From the NCBI GenBank assembly GCA_018402565.1, contig JAGYIQ010000014.1, forward strand, positions 1 to 59,256: a stretch of 59,256 bases of DNA. The letters run 5' to 3'. A program made the position numbers and the translations under genes. This document shows, piece by piece, positions 47,215 through 55,571 of this stretch. Each line of letters opens with the position of its first letter. Position 1 is the first letter of the stretch. The notes under the pieces are model-generated. The model was not told the origin of the DNA. It worked only from the letters and a program-made list of their open reading frames with translations, and did not search any database. The stretch comes from Pirellulaceae bacterium (GTDB lineage Bacteria > Planctomycetota > Planctomycetia > Pirellulales > Pirellulaceae).

Positions 47215-47502
47215 TTAGTTACCCTGGCTGGGGCCGGGCAGTGTGCCGATAAAGCCGGGTTGACCCGTGAAGGGCGCGTTCACGTCTGGGCTACCGATGT
47301 AGCCGGAGCCCATCGCTTGGCCTTGTGGACCGCAGGTCGTGCAGCCGCTGGTCTCGTAAGCGTGGGGATAGGTCTGGGCTGGCATCGCGCTGCAGTTGCT
47401 GCATTCACCACCCCGCATCATGCGGGCCAAGGGGCCATTGGAACAACCCGTATGCAGCAACAATGCGACAGTAACGGTAATCAACAAAGGAACTTTCTTC
47501 AT
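47215..47502 (-). CDS. Small Cys-rich lipoprotein
   Basis: 95 residues. The signal peptide MKKVPLLITVTVALLLHTGC ends in a lipobox-like HTGC. The mature part has two CxxC pairs (GGECSNCSAMP and SGCTTCGPQGQ) and a Gly/Pro-rich tail, with no known domain. AGGAGAAAAAG gives a strong ribosome site directly upstream of the ATG. A terminator lies downstream, and a possible promoter (TTGACA) lies about 105 nt upstream. It is a single-gene unit. Confidence 0.82.
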   Translation of the reverse strand: MKKVPLLITVTVALLLHTGCSNGPLARMMRGGECSNCSAMPAQTYPHAYETSGCTTCGPQGQAMGSGYIGSPDVNAPFTGQPGFIGTLPGPSQGN

Positions 47503-47606
47503 CTTTTTCTCCTAAACGGTCCGGGGACCAAAGCCGTGCTCACTTCCGGTCGGTTTTTGGCGATTGGGTTTGACCAGGACGAAGAAAGATACACCTCAAA
47601 CGCCAC

Positions 47607-47636
47607 ATCATTGAGGGAAATGTAGAATTTTGTCAA
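47607..47636 (-). promoter_or_regulatory. Putative sigma-70 promoter for the small lipoprotein
   Basis: TTGACA (minus strand, 47631-47636), 18-bp spacer, then AATGAT (4 of 6 to TATAAT). It lies about 105 nt before the ATG at 47502. Confidence 0.4.
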
Positions 47637-47755
47637 CGTGTTGCCTTTTCGCAACGCGGTTATTCGGCAGAGACCCTACAACCGCTCTGCAAGCCGATTC
47701 GCTCGCTGAAATCGCCCCACAAAAGACTGGCGATAGACTCCGGCTCAACCACACA

Positions 47756-48898
47756 TCACTGGCGCTGGGGGCTCCAGCTTGGCCCGTCACCGGTTGACCC
47801 AGTACCGACTGAACCCGTACCGGTCGACATGAGGCCTCGACCGTCGCGCGGCAGGGGCAATTGGTCGACCCACGACCGCAGACTGGGGTCGGCGCTGGCC
47901 GCATCCCCCACCCATTGCTGACTGGTCAACTTCTGGCCTTGAGTCGGAAAGTATTCCAATTCCGCCAGCCACTGGGTTGCTTGACTCCCAGTAGCGACAA
48001 ATGAAACTTCCAAGGGGACACCGACCTGAGCCGCTCGGCCCTGAGCTCCCCCATTGGCCGCGACAAATCGTCGAATACTTTCTGCCGGAAAGTTCCAATC
48101 GCCGATGACGCGGTTGTCACCACCCGCAGCGGGATCCAGCAATCGGAGCGAGTAAGTACCAGTCGGATTGGCGGCTTGCCCCGCCGCATCGGTCGTTCGT
48201 GCGACCATCCGCAGCGTGATCTGTTGCCCATCGGGACTGCGTGTGACCTGCGTTTGACTGGGGTCCAATTCCACTCGTGTGGGCTTGATGGTCGAGGACG
48301 ACGACTGGCCTTCCAGCACACTTCCACTCCTGCGTCCCGCGGGGCCACTGGTCAGCCCTGCGGGGGCACTGGGACTCCCTGCGGGGGCACTGGGACGCAA
48401 CTCGGGCACGGGCGCCTCACCCGGCTGGCGTTGCAAATCGCGAAAGTCCTCGGTGGGCCAGTCCCACGCTTGGTCGTTATTTGGGACGCCATCCAGAGGT
48501 GCGGACCCGGGTGGGTAAGTCAGAGGCAGAGCAGAGGGATGGGCCGGGTTCTGCGCATCGGCATCGCCCTGCGCCGCTAGACGATTCCGCAGCTTCTCGT
48601 ACTCGTTTCGCAGCGCCGCATAGCGATCCTCGATCGCAATCTGCTCGGCCCGCATCTGATTGATGCCGTCCTGCGCCGCTTGATCCGTTCGACATCCCGA
48701 ACTGATAAGGGCGGCGACCACCAGTCCCGCGGTCAGCAGGATCTGGCCAACCGATGGTCTGCCTGTTGCGAACCGATGAGCGGAGGCAGATCGATGGGCG
48801 GAGGCAGACCGATGAGCGGAGGCAGACCGATCGCGCATAACGGTCAGTGACCGCAAGATCGACCGAGATCGGCGTTCGGATCCGTCCGTTCCGCTCAT
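47756..48898 (-). CDS. Lipoprotein with coiled coil
   Basis: About 380 residues. The lipobox ISSGC follows a hydrophobic segment (ILLTAGLVVAALISSGC) preceded by a Ser/Ala/His/Arg stretch with SASAHR repeated three times (24-bp repeats at about 48766-48835). After the Cys a coiled coil is likely (INQMRAEQIAIEDRYAALRN, EYEKLRNRLAAQ). The remainder is low-complexity Pro/Ser/Ala, then a beta-rich domain (YSLRLLDPAAGGDNRVIG, VPLEVSFVATGSQATQWLAE). No named domain. AGGAGG 7 nt upstream chooses the ATG at 48898. The start lies 33 nt after the ClpP stop on the same strand, so it may be cotranscribed with clpP. Confidence 0.75.
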   Translation of the reverse strand: MSGTDGSERRSRSILRSLTVMRDRSASAHRSASAHRSASAHRFATGRPSVGQILLTAGLVVAALISSGCRTDQAAQDGINQMRAEQIAIEDRYAALRNEYEKLRNRLAAQGDADAQNPAHPSALPLTYPPGSAPLDGVPNNDQAWDWPTEDFRDLQRQPGEAPVPELRPSAPAGSPSAPAGLTSGPAGRRSGSVLEGQSSSSTIKPTRVELDPSQTQVTRSPDGQQITLRMVARTTDAAGQAANPTGTYSLRLLDPAAGGDNRVIGDWNFPAESIRRFVAANGGAQGRAAQVGVPLEVSFVATGSQATQWLAELEYFPTQGQKLTSQQWVGDAASADPSLRSWVDQLPLPRDGRGLMSTGTGSVGTGSTGDGPSWSPQRQ

Positions 48899-48931
48899 GC
48901 GTCCCTCCTGGACCATAGCCCTGGCTGCGAT

Positions 48932-49558
48932 TTAGCCTTTGTTCTTCCCGACGCCGGTTTGACCGATGCTCGTGACCACGTGATCGACCAAATTGTAGCT
49001 CTTGGCCTCTTCAGCCGACATGAAATTGTCGCGATCCGTGTCACGCTCGATCTGTTCCAGCGACTTGCCGGTGTGAGTCAGCAGAATCTCGTTCAGCCGA
49101 CGCTTCATCTTGGTCAAGTTGGCCACGTGGATCTTGATTTCTTCCGCCGTTCCCTGCATGCCCGCCAACGGTTGGTGAATCATGATGCTGGCGTTGGGCA
49201 AGGCGTAACGTTTGCCCGCGGTACCGGCCGCCAACAACAGCGCGCCCATGGAAGCCGCTTGGCCCATGCAGTACGTGGCCACGTCGCAGCTGATGTACTG
49301 CATCGTGTCGTAAATGGCCAAGCCAGCCGTGACACTTCCACCCGGCGAATGCACGTACAGGTGGATGTCGGCCTTCGGGTCCTCGCTCTGCAGATACAGC
49401 ATCTGGGCCACGACCGTGTTGGCCAAGTCGCTGGTCACTTGCGTGCCCAGAAAAATGATTCGATCCTTCAACAAGCGGCTGTAGATGTCGTAGACGCGTT
49501 CGTCGCGGCCGTTGTTGTCGACAACGTAGGGTATCAACGCCATGGGGAGGGGCTCCAT
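48932..49558 (-). CDS. clpP: ATP-dependent Clp protease proteolytic subunit, paralogue 2
   Basis: 208 residues. ClpP forms the 14-mer serine protease barrel fed by ClpX or ClpA. LLKDRIIFLGTQV and IHLYVHSPGGSVTAGLAIYD are family blocks. The catalytic Ser is in CMGQAASMGALL, the His in MIHQPLAG, and the Asp in the conserved ERDTDRDNFMSAEEA segment. The triad is intact. Start MEPLPMALIPYV; the second Met, 15 nt in, also has GGAG upstream. It lies 40 nt after the other clpP on the same strand. The two could form a hetero-oligomer, as known for paired ClpPs in several phyla. Confidence 0.93.
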   Translation of the reverse strand: MEPLPMALIPYVVDNNGRDERVYDIYSRLLKDRIIFLGTQVTSDLANTVVAQMLYLQSEDPKADIHLYVHSPGGSVTAGLAIYDTMQYISCDVATYCMGQAASMGALLLAAGTAGKRYALPNASIMIHQPLAGMQGTAEEIKIHVANLTKMKRRLNEILLTHTGKSLEQIERDTDRDNFMSAEEAKSYNLVDHVVTSIGQTGVGKNKG

Positions 49559-49598
49559 CTCTCTCTTGTGGTTCTGTCTCTAACGAATGGTTCGGGGC

Positions 49599-50342
49599 TT
49601 AGATCTCGACGCTGCCGTCATCGTCGTCGGCTTGGGTCTTTTCCGTAACGCGATCGACCAGGCCGTAATCACGCGCCTCGTCGGCACCCATGAAGAAGTC
49701 ACGATCCATATCGCGAGCGATTTCGTCGACCGGTTTCCCGGTATGTTTCGCCAGAATCTGGTTGAGCTTGTCGCGGTAGTAAAGGATTTCCCGCGCTTGA
49801 ATCTCGATGTCGCTCACCTGCCCGCCGACGCCGCCGTGCGGTTGGTGAACCATGATTCGCGAGTTCGGCAAAGCGCTGCGTTTGCCCTTGGTGCCACCCG
49901 CCAACAGCACCGCCGCTCCGCTCATGGCGTGGCCCACGCAATAGGTCGCCACCGGGCAGGACAGGATCTGCATCGTATCGTAGATCGCCAAGGTCGCGAT
50001 CACGTCACCACCCGGCGAATTGATGTAGAAGTGAATGTCCTTCTTGCGATTCTCGCTCTGCAGGTACAACAGCTTCATCACCAATTCGTTGGCGTTACCC
50101 GTGTAGATCTCGCCCTGCAGAAAGACGATGCGGTTCTCCAACAGCAAATCGCCCAGCGTCATCTGGCGTTGGCGTTGGTAGTTTTGGTACGCATGCGAGT
50201 TACGAAAATCCGCAGCAGGGTGCCCGAAACTCGGTTGCTGCCCTAACGGCCCGGACCCCGAATCGCCGACGGGGAAGTCCCCAAAAAACGACCCAAAAGA
50301 GGGCCCAAAAGAGGAATCGTGCTCGTGTGAACTCATCGTCAT
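49599..50342 (-). CDS. clpP: ATP-dependent Clp protease proteolytic subunit, paralogue 1
   Basis: 247 residues. FLQGEIYTGNANELVMKLLY, IHFYINSPGGDVIATLAIYD, Ser in CVGHAMSGAAVLL (GHAMSG in place of the usual GQAASM), His in MVHQPHGG, and Asp in ARDMDRDFFMGADEARDYGL. The N-terminal 45 residues (Ser/Gly/Phe/His-rich) are longer than in standard ClpP and may be a propeptide or a regulatory tail; the C-terminus ends in an Asp-rich tail. The different handle around the Ser separates it from its neighbour. An ATG two codons downstream of the first is also possible. Confidence 0.92.
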   Translation of the reverse strand: MTMSSHEHDSSFGPSFGSFFGDFPVGDSGSGPLGQQPSFGHPAADFRNSHAYQNYQRQRQMTLGDLLLENRIVFLQGEIYTGNANELVMKLLYLQSENRKKDIHFYINSPGGDVIATLAIYDTMQILSCPVATYCVGHAMSGAAVLLAGGTKGKRSALPNSRIMVHQPHGGVGGQVSDIEIQAREILYYRDKLNQILAKHTGKPVDEIARDMDRDFFMGADEARDYGLVDRVTEKTQADDDDGSVEI

Positions 50343-50533
50343 CCTATCGCTTCACAGGGGTTACTTCGCCACTCCAGAACCACTCGTCGGGCCAGCCCGC
50401 CCGTCAAGTCACGCCCGGTTTCTGCCTCTCGCCAAACACGATGCCCACACCCCGCATCGTTACTGGCAGAAGCTAATCGTTTTCGGAGAATCCAACAAGA
50501 CGGCTTTTCCATCTCGCCTGATTCGCCTGCTTT

Positions 50534-51610
50534 TCAAAACAGCCACAACTGCCCATCTTTCGGCCGCGGCGGACGAAAGGCGTGGCGATTGAAGTCGGGC
50601 AATTGGGCCGCCAGTCGCTGCTTCTGGCGGAACAGCAGGAACATCGCCCGGATTTGTTCCGCCAGCACGCCGGTCCCGACCATCCGCTCTTTAAACTGAC
50701 TGCTGCTCAGCTGCCCGTCCCGCGTCTGCCGGATCCGCTGCAGGACCTTGTCGGCCTTGCTCGGCTGCGTCCGCTGCAGCCACTCGACAAACACCGGTTC
50801 CACCGTCAACGGCAGTCGCAGCAGCGTGTAGCCGGCCGCGGTCGCTCCCGCCGACTTGGCCGCCGCCAATAACTCGGGCACTTCCGTCTCGTTCAAACCC
50901 GGAATCAGCGGCGCTGTCATCACTCCGACCGGCACTCCCGCATTGGCCAACCGTTCGATCGCCCGCAACCTCGCCGCCGGGATACTGGTCCGCGGCTCCA
51001 TCCCACGCGCCAAGGCTGGGTCCAGCGTCGTCAACGACACGAAGACATGCACCAAGCGATCCGCCGCCAAGTCCTGCAGCAGATCCAAGTCCCGCAGCAC
51101 CAAGGCGTTCTTCGTGATCATGCCAATCGGCTGGCGACACTCGACCGCCACCTCCAGGCACTGGCGGGTGAGTCGGAACTGACGTTCGGCCGGCTGATAG
51201 CAGTCCGTGACCCCCGAAAAGACGATCGGCTCGGCTGCCCAGGACTTCTCGCCCAACTTGGCCCGCAGCAACTCCGCCGCTCGCCGCTTGACCACAATCC
51301 GCGTCTCGAAGTCCAAACCCGCGTTGTACCCCAAGTACTCGTGGGTCGGCCGCGCGTAACAGTACGAGCAAGCGTGAATGCAACCGCGGTAGGGATTGAC
51401 ACTGTAACGGAACGGAATGTCCGGCGACCGGTTCTCGGACAAAATGCTCTGCGAGTCGTCCTCGATGAACTGGATGTCCCGCCGCGGTCCATCGATCGCC
51501 TCGTGCCGCTCCTGGTCGTCCCCCACCCATTGGTCCAAGGTCGCGTCATCCACCTCGCAGCGAATGCGCTCAAACCGATTCGCTGGGTTCAAATGCGAGC
51601 CATGCGGCAT
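50534..51610 (-). CDS. PA0069-family radical SAM protein
   Basis: 358 residues. The Fe-S cluster motif is in NPYRGCIHACSYCYARPTHE (CxxxCxxC). The family region SVNPYRGC, GLDFETRIVVKRRAAELLR and FSGVTDCYQPAERQF matches the PA0069/SplB-like radical SAM group, and GVPVGVMTAPLIPGLNETEV is a later barrel strand. The C-terminus ends PKDGQLWLF. Function unproven; relatives are sometimes linked to DNA-related stress. The stop is upstream of clpP paralogue 1 by about 190 bp, and the serine hydrolase gene lies upstream on the same strand. Confidence 0.9.
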   Translation of the reverse strand: MPHGSHLNPANRFERIRCEVDDATLDQWVGDDQERHEAIDGPRRDIQFIEDDSQSILSENRSPDIPFRYSVNPYRGCIHACSYCYARPTHEYLGYNAGLDFETRIVVKRRAAELLRAKLGEKSWAAEPIVFSGVTDCYQPAERQFRLTRQCLEVAVECRQPIGMITKNALVLRDLDLLQDLAADRLVHVFVSLTTLDPALARGMEPRTSIPAARLRAIERLANAGVPVGVMTAPLIPGLNETEVPELLAAAKSAGATAAGYTLLRLPLTVEPVFVEWLQRTQPSKADKVLQRIRQTRDGQLSSSQFKERMVGTGVLAEQIRAMFLLFRQKQRLAAQLPDFNRHAFRPPRPKDGQLWLF

Positions 51611-51758
51611 CCTTCGACCTCTTCTCTCCCCAGAACTCGATCGCGTCCCGCCAACACCACCAGGCCGCTTCCCTGCACCGCAACAGCCCGAACACTACGA
51701 CATGGCCCGACGACCGCGTTATGACCCGACGCGGCACGTTATGACCCGATGCGGCAAG

Positions 51759-53339
51759 TTATGACCCGACGCGGCGTAAGTTCAGTTCATAGAACCAAAA
51801 GTCATCGTTGGGTTGGTCGATCTCCAACCGCTCGGGCTTCCCGGCCCCATCGATCGTAAAGTTGATCGACCCTGGCGGGAAGTCGTAAGTCACGGAGGGC
51901 CGCCACTTGAGTTCAAAGCTGTTGTAGTGCCAATGCCGCAGATCGGCGACAAAGTCCGGGGCCGGCCCCAGTCGCAGGACCAGATTTCCCTCCACCATTT
52001 CCACCAGGACATCCCCGTACAAGGGACAACGGTACGTGCCGCAGTACTCGGTCAAGGCCAAGGTCGGCGGCGCATCCTCAATCCGACTCGCCCGTCGTCG
52101 CTCCTCAGTCGCTTGCTTCTGCCCCTGCCGAGCCTCCACTCGCTGCCGATACGCCTGGTTCCAATCCCGCCGGTCCGGGACCTCCAACAGAATATCGAAG
52201 ATCGAGTCCCGCAGGATGGTCGACACGGGCGATTCGCTGTTGGTCAATACGACCACTCCCCACCCCTCTTCCGGCATGAAGGCCGTCTGCGAGATCATTC
52301 CGTCCAGCCCCCCGCCGTGGCCAATGACTCGCCGCCCCTGGTAACTCGAGATGGCCCAGCCCAAACCGTAGGCGGAAAACTGCCGCGTGGGATTGAACCG
52401 AGCCGCCTCTTCTGACACGGGCAACGCGATACTGGGTTGCCACATCTCCCACACCTGATCGGCCGCTAAGACTCGGCGCCCCTCCAGTTCCCCGCGGCCC
52501 AACTGCAGCCGCAACCAACGACTCAGGTCCCCCGCCGACGCATTCAACCCACAGGCCCCCCAACAATTGTCGACATTGCCATGCGGCAAGGCCCGCAGCG
52601 CGCCGCCGGAATTGTTGTGCGGCGTGGCCGCATTTTCATCAAACGCCGTCACACTGGTTGTCGTCCGCGTCATACCCAACGGATTCAAAATCCGCTCTTG
52701 GACAAATTCCGCACATGACTTCCCCGATACGCGTTCCACGATCTGGCCCGCGGCGATAAACATCAGGTTCTGATAGCCATAACGATTGCGAAAGGTCGTC
52801 ACTGGTGGCAAGTGTCGCAATCTCGCCAACATCTCCTCGGGCGAATACCGCGTGCCATACCACAATAGATCGCCACTGAAGGTGCCCAAGCCGCTGCGAT
52901 GCGAGACCAAGTCGCGAATCGTCATCTCACGCGTGGCGACCTCGTCATGCAACACCCATTCGGGCAAGTGATCCCGCGCCCGATCCTCCCACTTGAGCTT
53001 GCCCTCGCTGACCAAGATCGACAAAGCCGCCGTCACAAACGCCTTGGAGTTGGACGCGATCACGAACTGCGTATCCGCATCGACGGGATCCTGGCCGCCC
53101 AATGTCCGTACACCATAGCCCTTGGCCATCAGCAACTCGTCCCCGCGGACGATCGCCACCGCCAAGCCCGGCACCTGCCACTCCGCTCGCACCGACTCGA
53201 TCAACCGATCGATCTCCGCCAGCTGTTCCGCTCGTCCATCCTGCCGGTCGTCCTGAGCCCAGCCACTGGCCAAGGTCAACGCCAGCAGCACTCCGACCAA
53301 ACCAGCGACTCGTCCACCCATCAACCGTCTGCTAATCAT
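51759..53339 (-). CDS. Secreted serine hydrolase, beta-lactamase class C fold
   Basis: About 526 residues. Signal peptide (GLVGVLLALTLASGWAQ). The class C/penicillin-binding fold carries the nucleophile SNSK (IASNSKAFVTAALS), the Tyr motif in RNRYGYQNLMF (YxN), and a C-terminal HxG-like GHGGGLDGMISQ. ISDLVSHRSGL-type DLVSHRSGLGTFSGDLLWYG is typical of the D-alanyl-D-alanine carboxypeptidase/esterase branch. The last about 100 residues form a DUF3471-like beta domain (EYCGTYRCPLYGDVLVEMV). Likely periplasmic, acting on peptidoglycan-related peptides or esters. The chosen ATG precedes the signal peptide; a GTG 39 nt further upstream is possible. Confidence 0.85.
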   Translation of the reverse strand: MISRRLMGGRVAGLVGVLLALTLASGWAQDDRQDGRAEQLAEIDRLIESVRAEWQVPGLAVAIVRGDELLMAKGYGVRTLGGQDPVDADTQFVIASNSKAFVTAALSILVSEGKLKWEDRARDHLPEWVLHDEVATREMTIRDLVSHRSGLGTFSGDLLWYGTRYSPEEMLARLRHLPPVTTFRNRYGYQNLMFIAAGQIVERVSGKSCAEFVQERILNPLGMTRTTTSVTAFDENAATPHNNSGGALRALPHGNVDNCWGACGLNASAGDLSRWLRLQLGRGELEGRRVLAADQVWEMWQPSIALPVSEEAARFNPTRQFSAYGLGWAISSYQGRRVIGHGGGLDGMISQTAFMPEEGWGVVVLTNSESPVSTILRDSIFDILLEVPDRRDWNQAYRQRVEARQGQKQATEERRRASRIEDAPPTLALTEYCGTYRCPLYGDVLVEMVEGNLVLRLGPAPDFVADLRHWHYNSFELKWRPSVTYDFPPGSINFTIDGAGKPERLEIDQPNDDFWFYELNLRRVGS

Positions 53340-53559
53340 CTGACTGACACTCCCTAGCCCCCAACAACACAAGCACACCCAACCTCAGCACGATTCGACT
53401 CGCGCTGCAGCGAACAACTCTGCGGCCATCGACAAGTCCTGGCGACATGCCCCCCCCTCCCGACCGTCTGGCGGCTGCATCGTCGCAGCCAAAGCGTTTC
53501 GCCAGTCTAGCCACCTCAGCCGCCCCGAGCAAGCGCATCCCAACACCGCTTCGACTGGG

Positions 53560-55250
53560 CTGGATTGGATTGGGATTGCGAGTTGTGGGTTTGTGTGGCT
53601 CTGAAGGCTGAGGTTTGAAGAAATGGAAAATGAGTAGTGGAGAATGGAAAATGGAAAATGAAGAATGAATTCACCAAGGGTCAGGAATCTGTTTTGCTTC
53701 GGCTGGGCTGGATTGAATTGGGGTTGCGAGTTGAGGGTTTGTGTGGCTCTGAAGGCTGAGGTTTGAAGAAATGGAAAATGAGTAGTGGAGAATGGAGAAT
53801 GGAAAATGGATTTACCTAGGGTTAAGGATCTGTTTTGCTTCGACCGGGCTGTGTTGGATTGGGATTGCGAGTTGAGGGTTTGTGTGGCTCTGAAGGCTGA
53901 GGTTTGAAGAAATGGAAAATGAGTAGTGGAGAATGGAGATTGGAAAATGAATTCATCTAGGGGCAGGAATCTGTTTTGCTTCGGCTGGGCTGGGCTGGAT
54001 TGAGGTTGCGAGTTGAGGGTTTGTGTGGCTCTGAAGGCTGAGGTTTGAAGAAATGGAAAATGAGTAGTGGAGAATGGAAAATGGAAAATGGATTCACCTA
54101 GGGTTGAGGATCTGTTTTGCTTCGGCTGGGCTGGGTTGAATTGGGGTTACGAGTTGAGGGTTTGTGTGGCTCTGAAGGCTGAGGTTTGAAGAAATGGAAA
54201 ATGAGTAGTGGAGAATGGAGAATGGAAAATGAATTCATCTAGGGGCAGGAATCTGTTTTGCTTCGGCTGGGCTGGATTGGATTGGATTGGGGTTGCGAGT
54301 TGTGGGTTTGTGTGGTTCTGAAGGCTGAGGTTTGAAGAAATGGAGAATGAGTAGTGGAGAATGGAAAATGGAGAATGGATTTACCTAGGGTCAGGAATCT
54401 GTTTTGCTTCGGCTGGGCTGGATTGGGGTTGCGAGTTGAAGGTTTGTGTGGCTCTGAAGGCTGAGGTGTGAAGAAATGGAGAATGAGTATTGGAGAATGG
54501 AGAATGGAAAATGGATTAACCTAGGGTCAGGAATCTGTTTTGCTTCGGCTGGGCTGGGCTGGATTGAGGTTACGAGTTGAGGGTTTGTGTGGCTCTGAAG
54601 GCTGAGGTTTGAAGAAATGGAAAATGAGTAGTGGAGAATGGAAAATGGAAAATGAATTCATCAAGGGCCAGGAATCTGTTTTGCTTCGGCTGGGCTGGAT
54701 TGGGGTTGCGAGTTGAGGGTTTGTGTGGCTCTGAAGGCTGAGGTTTGAAGAAATGGAAAATGAGTAGTGGAGAATGGAGATTGGAAAATGAATTCATCTA
54801 GGGGCAGGAATCTGTTTTGCTTCGGCTGGGCTGGATTGGGGTTGCGAGTTGAGGGTTTGTGTGGCTCTGAAGGCTGAGGTTTGAAGAAATGGAGAATAAG
54901 TAGTGGAGAATGGAGATTGGAAAATGAACTCATCTAGGGGCAGGAATCTGTTTTGCTTCGGCTGGGCTGGATTGGATTGAGGTTACGAGTTGAGGGTTTG
55001 TGTGGCTCTGAAGGCTGAGGTTTGAAGAAATGGAAAATGAGTAGTGGAGAATGGAAAATGGAGAATGAATTTATCTTGGGCCAGGAATCTGTTTTGCTTC
55101 GGCTGGGCTGGGCTGGATTGGGGTTGCGAGTTGAGGGTTTGTGTGGCTCTGAAGGCTGAGGTTTGAAGAAATGGAGAATGAGTATTGGAGAATGGAGAAT
55201 GGAAAATGGATTAACCTAGGGTCAGGAATCTGTTTTGCTTCGGCTGGGCT
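53560..55250 (+). repeat. Purine-rich tandem array, about 12-13 copies of 135-150 bp
   Basis: The unit contains GTTTTGCTTCGGCTGGGCTG, GGGTTGCGAGTTGAGGGTTT, GTGTGGCTCTGAAGGCTGAG, AAGAAATGGAAAATGAGTAG and TGGAGAATGGAAAATGG, then an AATTCAYCWAGGG-type segment. Copies are centred near 53690, 53836, 53970, 54112, 54250, 54400, 54537, 54676, 54817, 54952, 55092 and 55232. The plus strand is strongly purine-biased. There are no genes; frames on the minus strand repeat the same peptide. Confidence 0.9.
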
Positions 55251-55571
55251 GGATTTGGCATCCCACCGGTGGCTCACGCCACCGGCAGGGGTTGTGCCGG
55301 CCCTCCGGGCCTGGGGGCAGGTGGGTTCGAAGATGCCTCTTTTGGCAGAGATTTGTCAACCAAGAACCAAGAACCAAGAACCAAGAACCAAGAACGCCCC
55401 CCCAATTTTTCTGCCCCCAATTTTTCTGCCTATTCATCTCCTCGGCCGCTATCTAGGCGCAACCAGCAGAGGGCTGCTGGTCTACACTACGCCCTACGCC
55501 CTACGCACCAAGAATCTCTCGCTTGGGATCGATTGCGATGAAAACTCTCAAATTTCCCGTCCTTTCACGCT
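55251..55571. other. Intergenic, short repeats only
   Basis: A palindrome (CCACCGGTGG / CCACCGG at 55263-55284), then a 7-bp microsatellite (AACCAAG)x5 at 55358-55395, and doubled CCCCCAATTTTTCTGCC. No gene seen. Confidence 0.6.

Noticed and set aside
54570..54933. Minus-strand frames repeating HSPLLIFHFFKPQPSEPHKP
   Set aside because: They arise from the 135-150-bp tandem array and repeat with it. No start site or family.
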